A stretch of DNA of 64,000 nt from Martinezella calliandrae (GTDB lineage: Bacteria > Pseudomonadota > Alphaproteobacteria > Rhizobiales > Rhizobiaceae), in contig NZ_JARFYN010000006.1 of the NCBI RefSeq assembly GCF_030272695.1, positions 140,380 through 204,379 of the forward strand, written 5' to 3'. A program made the translations under genes and the position numbers. Below are positions 37,157-44,966 of this stretch, in pieces (position 1 is the first letter of the stretch; the number at the start of each line of letters is the position of its first letter). The notes under the pieces were generated by a model, which was given only the letters and a program-made list of their open reading frames with translations, did not search any database and was not told where the DNA came from.

Positions 37157-37399
37157 CTATTTGTTGAGAATGAGTTTGCCTTGGCGCGTAATCTTCATCC
37201 GGTAGATGACGCCGTCGTGCCTGATCATTATTTCGGTTTGGCCCCGGAAAATATCGGTGCTCTCGACAATTCTAGTTTGCGGTGCGGCCATCAGCGGCAC
37301 CGGCTGTATCGGGGTTTTCTCAGCAATCATCCTGCTTGGTTTTGCCTGAAAATTCATAGGGAGCCGGGGAAAGCCCTGGCCAGATTTATCTTGACTCAC
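37157..37399 (-). CDS. hmuP: Haem uptake regulator HemP/HmuP
   Basis: This is an 80-residue protein whose C-terminal 40 residues are the HemP domain (STDIFRGQTEIMIRHDGVIY, then RMKITRQGKLILNK). HmuP is a co-activator of haem uptake genes in Bradyrhizobium. The start codon is a GTG at 37399, with AGGA 12 bases before it; a shorter start at 37357 lacks a ribosome site. An IRO-like box overlaps the GTG. It is first of the minus-strand hmu genes and divergent from the tonB unit. Confidence 0.9.
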   Translation of the reverse strand: MSQDKSGQGFPRLPMNFQAKPSRMIAEKTPIQPVPLMAAPQTRIVESTDIFRGQTEIMIRHDGVIYRMKITRQGKLILNK

Positions 37400-37406
37400 A
37401 TACTCA
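37392..37406. promoter_or_regulatory. IRO-like (RirA-type) box at the hmuP start
   Basis: TGA-CTCACATAC-TCA fits the rhizobial RirA/IRO pattern TGA-N9-TCA, flanked by T and A (TTGA...TCAA). It overlaps the hmuP start codon and lies 120 bases before the divergent tonB unit. The motif is short, so chance is possible. Confidence 0.4.
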
Positions 37407-37525
37407 AGGTTTCCTAAAAAGGCAATAGAAGACTGAAAGAGTCAAGTTTAAATTTTGGGCGCTGCACAAGCCGATATCCGGTGCTCGATCTGCGCTCGCC
37501 AAGAGATATTCAGGAGAGATTGCCG

Positions 37526-37975
37526 ATGCCGACAAAGACGATTTTGGCGGTGGCTGCCCTTGGGCTTTTCGCCATTGCATCCTGCGTCCCGGCCTTCGCC
37601 GAGGAGGTGACCGCGGTTCCAGCGGCAAATGCCCAAAAACTTACTGTCGAGCTCAATGCGCTGGTCCCGTCCCAGAAAGGTTTAATGATGACCTTCGTCG
37701 CGGAAAACGATCTGGCGACGGCGATCGGCAAGATCTCCTTCGAACTCGCCTTCTTCAACGACAAGAATGCGGTCGACCGTGTCACCGTCCTTGATTTTCG
37801 CGACCTGCCGGTCGGCAAGAAGCGGGTGCGGCAATTCGATATGCCCGGCGTGAAGTGCGAGAGCGTCAGCCGGATCATCATGAACGATACGCCGGTGTGC
37901 GATGGTCCGGCGGCGGGAAAGTGCAAGGCGGCTCTCACGACACGTTCGCAGCTTTCCGTTCCTTTCGAAGGCTGA
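37526..37975 (+). CDS. Periplasmic protein of unknown function, coupled to tonB
   Basis: This is a 149-residue protein with a signal peptide (KTILAVAALGLFAIASCVPA, cut near FAE). The mature part looks like a small beta-rich domain (KLTVELNALVPSQKGLMMTF, ISFELAFFNDKNAVDRVT, FRDLPVGKKRVRQFDMPG) with a Cys-containing C-terminal region (KCES, PVCDG, KCKAA). I do not recognise a named family. AGGAGA precedes the ATG at 37526. It ends 4 bases before tonB, so they are co-expressed and it probably acts in the TonB or haem uptake system. Confidence 0.75.
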   Translation: MPTKTILAVAALGLFAIASCVPAFAEEVTAVPAANAQKLTVELNALVPSQKGLMMTFVAENDLATAIGKISFELAFFNDKNAVDRVTVLDFRDLPVGKKRVRQFDMPGVKCESVSRIIMNDTPVCDGPAAGKCKAALTTRSQLSVPFEG

Positions 37976-37979
37976 GACC

Positions 37980-39293
37980 ATGGCCTCCCGCTCGGTCAAG
38001 GTTTCCATCGAGCGTCGTCGCGCCGGCGGTGGCCTGAATGACAATTATCCCAATGTCCTTTCAGGCCACGAGCTGGCAGGACTTGACGGCCTGCCGCGCC
38101 CACCGGCGAGCGAAACAGTTGCGCATTACAGCCGTTTTGCGCAGATAGGCTCCTTTCCCGATCACCCGGCCGAGCCTGTGTCGGATGCGCCAGAGCCGCC
38201 CGTCATGGACGTGCTGATGGAGAGGCCGAACCCGGCTCCTTCGACAGCCAAGAGAAGTCTTGCCGTCGCTTGCCTCGGCTCCCTCCTCTTTCATGCCGTC
38301 ATTGTTGCCGCATTATTGGTGACGATGGCGGTGGCGCCTGAAGATACCGAGGAGGAGGCTGGTGATACGGTCAGCGTCATCATGCTCGGCAGCTCCGATA
38401 TGGATCAGATGTCGGCGGGCGAAGAAAGCACGGGGCTGCAGCCCGAGCAGATAACGGCAGATGCCGTGCAGCCGGAGACGGCGCAACCTAGCGATTTGAA
38501 GCCAGCAGAAGCGGAAGCCGTTGAGCCGCAGCCGGTGGCTGCTCGGCCGATCGAGACGGCCGAAGCTGTACAGCCGACGTCCGAAACGATGGAGGCAGCG
38601 CAACCGTCGCAGCCGTTGCAACAGGTGCCACGGGAAACGATCGTCAGTCCGGAGCCGGAGGTGCTGGCGACGCAGGCGCCAGCAGAGACGACCGCGGTTC
38701 AGCCGACAAATGCCGTATCCGGTGAAGTCCAACCCGCCGAGCCGGGACCCGTCGAAGTGCAGCCGGTGGAAACTGTTGCTGCTGTGCCGCCCACCGAAGT
38801 GGCGACCCGGGTCGAAAAACCGGCTCAACAAGCCAAGCTGATCGAAAAGCCGAAAGACATCGTCAAGAAGCCGGCGCCGAAGGTCGTAAAGAAGGCCGGC
38901 TCCGGCGGCGAGAGCGAGCAGGATAAGAAGAAGGGCTCTGCCGAAGGCACTGAAACCGCACAATCGAATACAAATTCGCTCACCGACGGTCGGCTCACCG
39001 GCTCGGGCAGTGCAGCCCTTGCCAATTATCCGAGCAAAGTGCAGTCCCGCATTCGCCGCGCCATGCGCCTTTCTTCGAAATACGAAAAGGGCATAACGGT
39101 TCGGGTGCGTCTGACGATCGATGCCGGCGGTGAGCTTAGTTCCCTCTCGATAGCACGGAGTTCCGGCATCCCTGAGCTGGATGAAGCCGTCACCGATGGT
39201 GTTCGCCGTGCCGCGCCGTTTCCGCCGCTGCCTCCGCAATGGGGCAAACCCAGCTGGTCCTTTACGCAGGAGGTTCAGGTGACAGGACGGTAG
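37980..39293 (+). CDS. tonB: TonB energy-transducing protein
   Basis: This is a 437-residue TonB. The membrane helix is residues 93-118 and contains the S-x3-H motif (S101, H105) needed for contact with ExbB/ExbD. A long Pro/Glu/Gln/Val-rich spacer (about 130-310) spans the periplasm, then a Lys/Pro stretch, and a C-terminal TonB domain (about 345-437; IRRAMRLSSKYEKGITVRVR, then EVQVTGR). The cytoplasmic N terminus of about 90 residues is far longer than in E. coli TonB. It drives outer-membrane haem and siderophore receptors. Translation is coupled to the preceding gene. Confidence 0.92.
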   Translation: MASRSVKVSIERRRAGGGLNDNYPNVLSGHELAGLDGLPRPPASETVAHYSRFAQIGSFPDHPAEPVSDAPEPPVMDVLMERPNPAPSTAKRSLAVACLGSLLFHAVIVAALLVTMAVAPEDTEEEAGDTVSVIMLGSSDMDQMSAGEESTGLQPEQITADAVQPETAQPSDLKPAEAEAVEPQPVAARPIETAEAVQPTSETMEAAQPSQPLQQVPRETIVSPEPEVLATQAPAETTAVQPTNAVSGEVQPAEPGPVEVQPVETVAAVPPTEVATRVEKPAQQAKLIEKPKDIVKKPAPKVVKKAGSGGESEQDKKKGSAEGTETAQSNTNSLTDGRLTGSGSAALANYPSKVQSRIRRAMRLSSKYEKGITVRVRLTIDAGGELSSLSIARSSGIPELDEAVTDGVRRAAPFPPLPPQWGKPSWSFTQEVQVTGR

Positions 39294-39304
39294 CGGATAA
39301 AATA

Positions 39305-39319
39305 TGAGAAAAATAATCA
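39305..39319. promoter_or_regulatory. IRO-like (RirA-type) box upstream of the DUF2325 unit
   Basis: TGA-GAAAAATAA-TCA fits TGA-N9-TCA in an AT-rich leader about 95 bases before the DUF2325 gene. Together with the box at 37392 it suggests iron-responsive repression by RirA of both units. Confidence 0.45.
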
Positions 39320-39412
39320 ACTTTATACTTTACTGCAAAATTCAACTTTAATATGGTCTCCTCGCGCTCGCTGGGATCGAGCGCATAAGAGGAACCAGCA
39401 AACGGGTGACGC

Positions 39413-39811
39413 ATGGCGCGTAAGGGGAAAAAGGATTTTGGCCGCGATAGCCGCGAGGCGCAAACGCCGGTGTCGGTATCCGGAAAATCCGGGCTTGACG
39501 GGCGCAGCTTCCTTTATGTCGGCGGTCGCGACTGCCAGGTGGCACATCTGCGCCAGATCGCCAGCAGTTTTGGCGCCGAGCTGATTCATCACGACGGCGG
39601 CTTGCGTGAGGCAGTGTCACGCATCGACACTGTGTTGCCTTCCGTCGACTGCGTTTTCTGCCCGATCGACTGTATCAGCCACGATGCTTGTTTGCGGGTG
39701 AAGACCGGTTGCAAGAAATTCGGCAAGGCCTTCATACCCTTGCGAAACGGCAGCAAATCGAGCCTCGAGCGGGCGCTGCAGACTATGAACGAACGAGACA
39801 ATTCAAGATGA
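39413..39811 (+). CDS. DUF2325 domain protein
   Basis: This is a 132-residue protein. After a basic N terminus comes the DUF2325 fold: SFLYVGGRDCQVAHLRQIAS, GAELIHHDGG and a Cys-rich end (CVFCPIDCISHDACLRVKTG, then CKK). The clustered Cys and His suggest metal or redox sensing. The function of the family is not known. Its stop overlaps the start of the next gene (ATGA). Position in the haem/iron region next to an IsdG/HmuQ-like gene suggests a role in iron or haem metabolism. Confidence 0.85.
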   Translation: MARKGKKDFGRDSREAQTPVSVSGKSGLDGRSFLYVGGRDCQVAHLRQIASSFGAELIHHDGGLREAVSRIDTVLPSVDCVFCPIDCISHDACLRVKTGCKKFGKAFIPLRNGSKSSLERALQTMNERDNSR

Positions 39812-40086
39812 CTGACAAAGGCCCTGACGGGTTCATGATGATCGGCCTCCACAAGCTGGCCTCACAGAATGGCGACGGCCTGGTGCCGGAGCTCTATGAG
39901 TTACTGATGCGCCGCGCCGAAGAGCAACGGCAGGTCTCTAACGTGACGGCTTTTCCCTTCTGGAGGGCGCGCTTTCTAAATGAAGAGCCCAATCCGCCGC
40001 TAAGTGATTCTGGGCAAGACGGCACGAATGTCATTGCCTTTGCGCCGCGACCGGGCAAGACTGCCCAGCGCCGCAAGAAGGTCTGA
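39808..40086 (+). CDS. Small conserved hypothetical protein of the DUF2325-hmuQ unit
   Basis: This is a 92-residue protein. The N-terminal half is predicted helical (VPELYELLMRRAEEQRQVSN); the C-terminal half is Pro/Asn-rich and ends in basic residues (TAQRRKKV). I recognise no domain. Translation starts on the stop of the DUF2325 gene (ATGA overlap), and the monooxygenase gene follows after 17 bases, so the three genes are one unit. Synthesis looks real because of the coupling; function not known. Confidence 0.7.
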   Translation: MTDKGPDGFMMIGLHKLASQNGDGLVPELYELLMRRAEEQRQVSNVTAFPFWRARFLNEEPNPPLSDSGQDGTNVIAFAPRPGKTAQRRKKV

Positions 40087-40103
40087 CACCAGGAGAGCCA
40101 GCC

Positions 40104-40418
40104 ATGTACATCGCGATGAACCGTTTCAAGGTTGTCATCGGTTCGGAGAGCGCTTTTGAAGCCGTCTGGAAGGACCGTGATTCGCGATTGGAGCAGGTCC
40201 CGGGCTTTATGGAATTCCGTCTGCTGCGTGGCGGCACGAACGTGGAGGAGGGCTATACGTTGTTTTCCTCGCACACGGTCTGGAGTAGCGAAGAGGATTT
40301 CCTCAACTGGACGAGATCGGAGAATTTCCGCATGGCGCACCGCAATGCCGGTGACAACAAAGCGCTGTATTGGGGACCGCCGCGATTTGAGGGATTTAGC
40401 GTGGTTGCCGGGATTTGA
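40104..40418 (+). CDS. IsdG/HmuQ-type haem-degrading monooxygenase
   Basis: This is a 104-residue ABM-fold protein: MYIAMNRFKV, ESAFEAVWKDRDSRLEQVPG, then FMEFRLLRGGT, the usual HmuQ/HmuD and IsdG sequence pattern, with WSSEEDFLNWTRSE and the His-bearing FRMAHRNAG. Rhizobial HmuQ/HmuD cleave haem to biliverdin and release iron, which would complete uptake by HmuTUV. AGGAG precedes the ATG. It is last in the three-gene unit with DUF2325. Another ABM monooxygenase role is less likely in this context. Confidence 0.82.
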   Translation: MYIAMNRFKVVIGSESAFEAVWKDRDSRLEQVPGFMEFRLLRGGTNVEEGYTLFSSHTVWSSEEDFLNWTRSENFRMAHRNAGDNKALYWGPPRFEGFSVVAGI

Positions 40419-40428
40419 GTTGGTGCGG

Positions 40429-40510
40429 CCTATCCCGCCCGTTTATGGGGGAAAGCAAAATCAGTGTTTAGCCGAAGGCTAAGTGCCAGATTTTGCAAGG
40501 GCGGGGTAGG
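40429..40510. repeat. Long interrupted palindrome (possible intergenic palindromic element or structured RNA)
   Basis: Three nested stems are visible. CCTATCCCGCCC (40429-40440) pairs with GGGCGGGGTAGG (40499-40510) with one wobble. GCAAAATC (40455-40462) pairs with GATTTTGC (40489-40496). TTAGCC (40468-40473) and GGCTAA (40477-40482) form an inner stem over GAA. There is no U-run, so it is not a simple terminator. It resembles the palindromic repeat elements scattered in rhizobial genomes, but no second copy is present in this window as far as I can see. Confidence 0.6.
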
Positions 40511-40693
40511 TAGGAACGCACACAATTCCTGAATGTGCTGAGCAAGGCACGAACCCTCGCTCTGGCATTTTCAATAGTTGGAAATTACGCTAAGCCTTTG
40601 AATATGTGGATCTTCCCGTGTCGCAATTTCTAAGCTGGTGAAATTACTTTGCCGCCCGCCGAGGGCGAGAGAAGTTTGGTACTAGCCGCGCCG

Positions 40694-41071
40694 TCAGACT
40701 CCCACCGCACCTTTCCTGAAGAACGCTCCCAAAGCCAGTACGGCCCATCCCGCTATCATGCCGAGTCCCCCTGTCGGTGCGGCCAGCGGGAAGAGCGAGT
40801 TGCCACCGAAATGGCGGATAACAAGATCGCCGGCAAAGATCAGTGTTCCAAGCCCAAGCAGTACTGCCGCCACCGGCGCAGTGCGCACGCGGTCGTAGCC
40901 GGCGTAGAGGGCGAGCAGCGCCGGGGCATGTGCCAGGCACATGGTCGAGGCGGAACCGAGAAAATGCGCGTCGCCGCCGTGGGATGCCGCGGCCGCGAGC
41001 GCGACTCCGGCGCCGCCAAGGATGCCGGCAGCAAACAGGGTGAGCGGACGGATTGTGGCGCTGAAGCTCAT
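40694..41071 (-). CDS. DUF423 family small membrane protein
   Basis: This is a 125-residue protein with four membrane helices and the DUF423 signatures AAAASHG near residue 30 and GGNSLFPLAAPTGGLGMIAG near the C terminus. The function of the family is not established. The ATG at 41071 overlaps the stop of the truncated haemoglobin gene by 4 bases, so the pair is co-translated. The longer frame to 41194 overlaps the globin gene and is rejected. Confidence 0.88.
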   Translation of the reverse strand: MSFSATIRPLTLFAAGILGGAGVALAAAASHGGDAHFLGSASTMCLAHAPALLALYAGYDRVRTAPVAAVLLGLGTLIFAGDLVIRHFGGNSLFPLAAPTGGLGMIAGWAVLALGAFFRKGAVGV

Positions 41072-41469
41072 ATCTGTTCCGGCTCCCGGTTCTGCATATG
41101 AAAGGCGAGGCGCTCGATAGGCTCCCAGATGATCCCTCTCAGCCTCTCGTTCTCGATGGTTTCTTCCATGGCGCAGCGGAAACAGAGCAACCATTCGTCG
41201 CGTTCCCTGGGGCCGATAGCGGCGATGAAATGTCGGCTGCGCAGGCGCGGATGGCCGCGCTTTTCGATATAGAGCTGCGGTCCGCCGAGATAGCCGGTCA
41301 GATATTCGTAGAGTTTTTCCCTGGAGCCCTCGAGGCTCTGCGGATGTAGCGCGCGGCAGTTTGCTGCTTGCGGGAGCGTATCCATCAGTTCGTAGAAACG
41401 CGCCGTCAGTGCCCGCACGGTTTGATCGCCGCCGATCGCCTGGTAAAGTGTGATGGTTTCTTCGCTCAA
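41068..41469 (-). CDS. Group II truncated haemoglobin
   Basis: This is a 133-residue 2-over-2 globin. LYQAIGGDQTVRALTARFYE is the N-terminal motif. The loop GHPRLRSRHFIAAIG contains the proximal His, and the Trp of position G8 typical of group II is in RDEWLLCFR. It binds haem and O2 or NO and may serve in oxidative or nitrosative stress protection. It lies just right of the haem region, co-translated with DUF423. Confidence 0.9.
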   Translation of the reverse strand: MSEETITLYQAIGGDQTVRALTARFYELMDTLPQAANCRALHPQSLEGSREKLYEYLTGYLGGPQLYIEKRGHPRLRSRHFIAAIGPRERDEWLLCFRCAMEETIENERLRGIIWEPIERLAFHMQNREPEQI

Positions 41470-41595
41470 AGGCCTGTCCCCGTTCGCTGCGGTCTAAATG
41501 GCAACTCGCAAGGCTGGCCGCAACCGCCGATATCGCCCATGCGGCGTTTCAGCGCTGGAGCGGCATGAGAAATCTTGCGCTCCTGGGGTCGCGCG

Positions 41596-42639
41596 CTATT
41601 GCGCCGCCAACAGATGAAAACTGTCGCTTTCGCCAGGAATAAGCTTCAGCGGCCAGATCATGTTGCGCTCACTGTCAGGATAGAAGTGGCTGTAGGCGGG
41701 CATCGTGGCAAGCAAGGTTTGCGCGAGTTCTACGCCGAGGTCATGCAGCGACATGCGAAAACAGGTCAGCGCCGGCTGCAGGAATTTGGCGCGCGGCTCT
41801 TCACGGAAGCCGATGACCGCGAGGTCACGGCCGGGAATGACGCCGGCCTCCGTCAACCTGCGATATAGGCCGATCGCCATTAGTTCGTAGATCAGGATCA
41901 CCGCGGTCGGCCGGTTGTCGATCTGAAGCAGCTCGTGGCCAGCCTGATAACCGCCTTGTTCGCTCGTTTTGACGCGGATGACCAGCGAAGGGTCGTAGGC
42001 GATCCCATGCCGCTCCAGCGCGCTGCGGTAGCCATCCAAGAAGATGTAGCCGAGGTTGATGTCGCTCGAGGGCGCGGCGATGGCGATGCGGCGATGCCCA
42101 TGCGCCACCAGACGGTCGACGGCGCTATTGGCGACACCATCGAAATCGAGGTCGATCCATGGGGAGTTGCCGCTCGACTGGCTGCGGCCGAGCGATACGA
42201 AAGGAATCTTTGCCTTGGAGAGCAGATCGATACGCTTGTCGACGCGCTGTGTCGCCGAGATGATCATGGCGTCGACGACACGTCTTGCGACCATGCGTTT
42301 CAGGTATTCGTATGGGTCCTCGTCGGTCGGGCAGGGGAGCATGATCAAATCGAGCTTGTGGCGAGCGAGCACGCTTTGCAGGCCGCTCGTCAGGCCGAGG
42401 AAGAAGTTGTCGCTATCTTCTATCGTTTCCTTGCTCGATTCGATCATCAGACCGATGACGTTCGTTGTGCCTTGTCGGAGGCTGCGCCCGGACTGGTTGG
42501 CGACATAGCCGAGTTCCTCGGCGGCGGCGAGCACGCGCTTGCGGGTTTCCTCGTTGACATCGGGCTTGCCGTTCAGCGCCCGCGACACCGTGCCGATCGA
42601 GATATCGAGGTGTTCGGCAAGCTGGCGAATCCCCTTCAT
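41596..42639 (-). CDS. LacI-family transcriptional regulator of the sugar region
   Basis: This is a 347-residue repressor. The N-terminal HTH is MKGIRQLAEHLDISIGTVSR followed by ALNGKPDV. The sugar-binding periplasmic-protein-like domain occupies about 60-340. It is divergent from the oxidoreductase gene, and the shared 135-base region contains a perfect GTAAACGTTTAC palindrome. The ATG at 42639 is the usual first Met of the family; a TTG nine codons upstream (42666) is possible. The effector is unknown; the neighbours suggest a sugar or its oxidised product. Confidence 0.9.
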   Translation of the reverse strand: MKGIRQLAEHLDISIGTVSRALNGKPDVNEETRKRVLAAAEELGYVANQSGRSLRQGTTNVIGLMIESSKETIEDSDNFFLGLTSGLQSVLARHKLDLIMLPCPTDEDPYEYLKRMVARRVVDAMIISATQRVDKRIDLLSKAKIPFVSLGRSQSSGNSPWIDLDFDGVANSAVDRLVAHGHRRIAIAAPSSDINLGYIFLDGYRSALERHGIAYDPSLVIRVKTSEQGGYQAGHELLQIDNRPTAVILIYELMAIGLYRRLTEAGVIPGRDLAVIGFREEPRAKFLQPALTCFRMSLHDLGVELAQTLLATMPAYSHFYPDSERNMIWPLKLIPGESDSFHLLAAQ

Positions 42640-42685
42640 CGACTGCGATTTTCCTCCGCTCAACAATTTCCCAATTCCTCCTCTA

Positions 42686-42728
42686 TTGACACAGTAAAAT
42701 CTTTTCGCATAGGATCGTAAACGTTTAC
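42686..42728 (+). promoter_or_regulatory. Sigma70-like promoter with LacI operator for the oxidoreductase gene
   Basis: TTGACA (42686-42691), 18 bases, TAGGAT (42710-42715), then the perfect palindrome GTAAACGTTTAC (42717-42728) just after the -10. The central AAACGTTT is typical of LacI-family operators, and its position would block transcription start. Confidence 0.75.
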
Positions 42729-42774
42729 GGGACGCGTGTCATGTGGAGTTTGACGCCGTTCGCAGGAGGAAATC

Positions 42775-43809
42775 GTGAAATTTAACGCCATTCTGTGCGG
42801 GTGCGGAGCCATGTCCAAAGGCTGGCTTCGGGCTATTGCCTCGACGCCAGCGCTTGCCGAAGCCATTACGATTGTCGGCCTGGTCGATCTGAACCGGGCG
42901 ACAGCAGAAAACCTCGCAAAAGAGTTCGGTCTCCATGAGGCCGTTATCGGCGCGGACTTGGCCGAGCTCATTGCCGCGACGAAGGCCGACGTCGTGTTCG
43001 ACGTCGTCGTTCCCGCCGCTCGCTTCGGCGTCGTGTCGACCGCGCTGAAGGCTGGTTGCCATGTGCTCAGCGAAAAGCCGATGGCGACTTCGCTCGCCGA
43101 GGGCGCCGCCCTCATCGACCTCGCTGCCGAGACCGGCAAGGTACACGCCATCGTCCAGAACCGCCGCTTCATCTCCGGTGTGCGTCGCATGCGCCGTTTC
43201 GTCGAGGAGGGCGCGATCGGCGAGCTCACCGGCATTCATTGCGATTTCTTCCTCGGCCCGCATTTCGGCGGGTTCCGTGAAGAAATGGACAATGTGCTAT
43301 TGCTCGACATGGCGATCCATACCTTCGACGCCGCCCGCTTCGTTGCCGGCAAGACGCCGCTTTCGGTCTATTGTGTCGAGAAAAATCCTGCCGGCTCCTG
43401 GTACAAGCACGGCGCATCCGCGCATGCTCTGTTCGAATTCTCCGACGATGTCGTCTTCAGCTATCGCGGCTCCTGGTGTGCCGAGGGCAAGCGCACGAGC
43501 TGGGAGAGCCAATGGCGGCTCACCGGCAGCAAGGGCATGCTGACCTGGGACGGCGAGGAACATTTTGAAGCCTCGGTTGCCGGCCATGAGCCCGGCCTGC
43601 TGCACGGCTTTACCCCGATCGAAGTTCCTGGTCCCGAGCACGATGAAGAGACGCATGGGCACGCCAGCGTCATCGCCTCGTTCATCGAAGCGGTGAAGAC
43701 AGGCAAGCGGCCGGAAACCGAAAGCCGCGACAATATCCGCAGCCTCGCCATGGTCCTCGGAGCGATCGAAAGCGCCAAGTCGGGCCGACATATCGAAATT
43801 TCAGCGTAA
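42775..43809 (+). CDS. Gfo/Idh/MocA-family oxidoreductase
   Basis: This is a 344-residue NAD(P)-dependent sugar oxidoreductase. It has an N-terminal Rossmann domain (CGCGAMSKGW, LVDLNR), the hallmark SEKPMATS near residue 99, and a C-terminal catalytic domain with DMAIHTFDAARF. It begins at a GTG (42775) preceded by AGGAGGA. It is first in an operon with the TIM-barrel gene, under the LacI operator. Such pairs typically oxidise a polyol or sugar to a keto form and then isomerise or cleave it; the exact substrate is not known. Confidence 0.88.
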   Translation: MKFNAILCGCGAMSKGWLRAIASTPALAEAITIVGLVDLNRATAENLAKEFGLHEAVIGADLAELIAATKADVVFDVVVPAARFGVVSTALKAGCHVLSEKPMATSLAEGAALIDLAAETGKVHAIVQNRRFISGVRRMRRFVEEGAIGELTGIHCDFFLGPHFGGFREEMDNVLLLDMAIHTFDAARFVAGKTPLSVYCVEKNPAGSWYKHGASAHALFEFSDDVVFSYRGSWCAEGKRTSWESQWRLTGSKGMLTWDGEEHFEASVAGHEPGLLHGFTPIEVPGPEHDEETHGHASVIASFIEAVKTGKRPETESRDNIRSLAMVLGAIESAKSGRHIEISA

Positions 43810-43822
43810 GGACAGTGAGATC

Positions 43823-44716
43823 ATGACAAATCCGGCAAAGGCTATCCGCATCGGCACGATGATCAAGGCGACCAACGAAGATGCGGCCGCAGGCATCGCC
43901 AAGATCGCCGATCTCGGCTTCGAAAGCTTCGAACCCTTCTTCTGGCAGACGACCAACGGCCAGAACCTTTCGGAGCTCGGCAAGCGCTGCCGCGAGGCCA
44001 TTGGCGACCGCGACATTACCATTTCCACGATCGGCATGTTCGGCAATCCGCTCGAAGGCACCGACCTCGACCAAAAGACGCTGCAGGGTTGGATGGATTG
44101 CATCGACAACGCCCACCATTTCGGCGCAACCTGCGTTGCCGGCTTTACCGGCCGCATCCGCAACAAGCCGCTCACCGACAGCCTGCCGCGCTACAAGCAG
44201 GTCTTTAGCGAGCTTGCCAAGCGCGCCGCCGACAAAGGCATCAAGATTGCCTTCGAGAACTGCGCCATGGATGGCAACTGGGCAACGGGCGACTGGAATA
44301 TCGCGCATAATCCGGATGCCTGGGAGCTGATCTTCAACGAGACGCCCGACGACAATATCGGCCTCGAATGGGAGCCGTGCCACCAGATGGTCTATCTCAT
44401 CGAGCCGCTGCCGCAGATCCGCAAGTGGGCAAAGAAAATCTTCCACGTCCATGGCAAGGACGCGACGATCCGCTGGGATGTCATTAAGGAACACGGAATT
44501 TTCGGCAAGGAGAAGTTTGTCTTTATGCGCACGCCGGGCTTCGGCGACAGCAACTGGACGGACATCATCTCCGAACTGCGCCTTGCCGGCTGGTCCGGCT
44601 CGATCGACATCGAAGGCTGGCACGATCCGGTCTATCGCAATGAACTGGAAATGACTGGCCAGATCCACGGCCTGAACTATCTCAAGAAGAGCCGCGGCGG
44701 CGATTTCGTCTTATAA
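43823..44716 (+). CDS. TIM-barrel sugar phosphate isomerase/epimerase family protein
   Basis: This is a 297-residue protein of the xylose isomerase-like (AP endonuclease 2) TIM-barrel family. Metal-ligand candidates are the Glu of IAFENCAMDG, the Glu and His of GLEWEPCHQM, HVHGKD and DIEGWHDP. It starts 13 bases after the oxidoreductase stop. It probably converts the keto-sugar product of that enzyme. Family members act as isomerases, epimerases or 3-keto-sugar enzymes; the exact reaction is open. Confidence 0.85.
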   Translation: MTNPAKAIRIGTMIKATNEDAAAGIAKIADLGFESFEPFFWQTTNGQNLSELGKRCREAIGDRDITISTIGMFGNPLEGTDLDQKTLQGWMDCIDNAHHFGATCVAGFTGRIRNKPLTDSLPRYKQVFSELAKRAADKGIKIAFENCAMDGNWATGDWNIAHNPDAWELIFNETPDDNIGLEWEPCHQMVYLIEPLPQIRKWAKKIFHVHGKDATIRWDVIKEHGIFGKEKFVFMRTPGFGDSNWTDIISELRLAGWSGSIDIEGWHDPVYRNELEMTGQIHGLNYLKKSRGGDFVL

Positions 44717-44721
44717 TATGC

Positions 44722-44729
44722 AACCGTTT
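44722..44729. promoter_or_regulatory. Possible LacI half-palindrome upstream of the sugar ABC operon
   Basis: AACCGTTT differs by one base from the AAACGTTT core of the operators at 42717 and 50297. It lies in the 250-base gap before the binding-protein gene. It is weak on its own; it is listed because two better copies bracket the region. Confidence 0.3.
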
Positions 44730-44966
44730 AAATCCGGATCGATTTAAGGAAAGAGTTGTGCGTTAATCCGGAAAGCTGGAGCGGTGCCTCGTAACGCTCC
44801 AGTCGGCCCGGACGTCGAAACGGAGGAGCGTTGAGAGGTCCAGAGATCGCTTGTTGGACTCATCGAGTGAGCGGGCGAACGTAAAGCCAAAAGGAAACGC
44901 CGACAGGCATCGCGAGCCATGCCGTCGGATCGATACTGTCACGGTTCGCAAAGTGGAGGAGAATGT

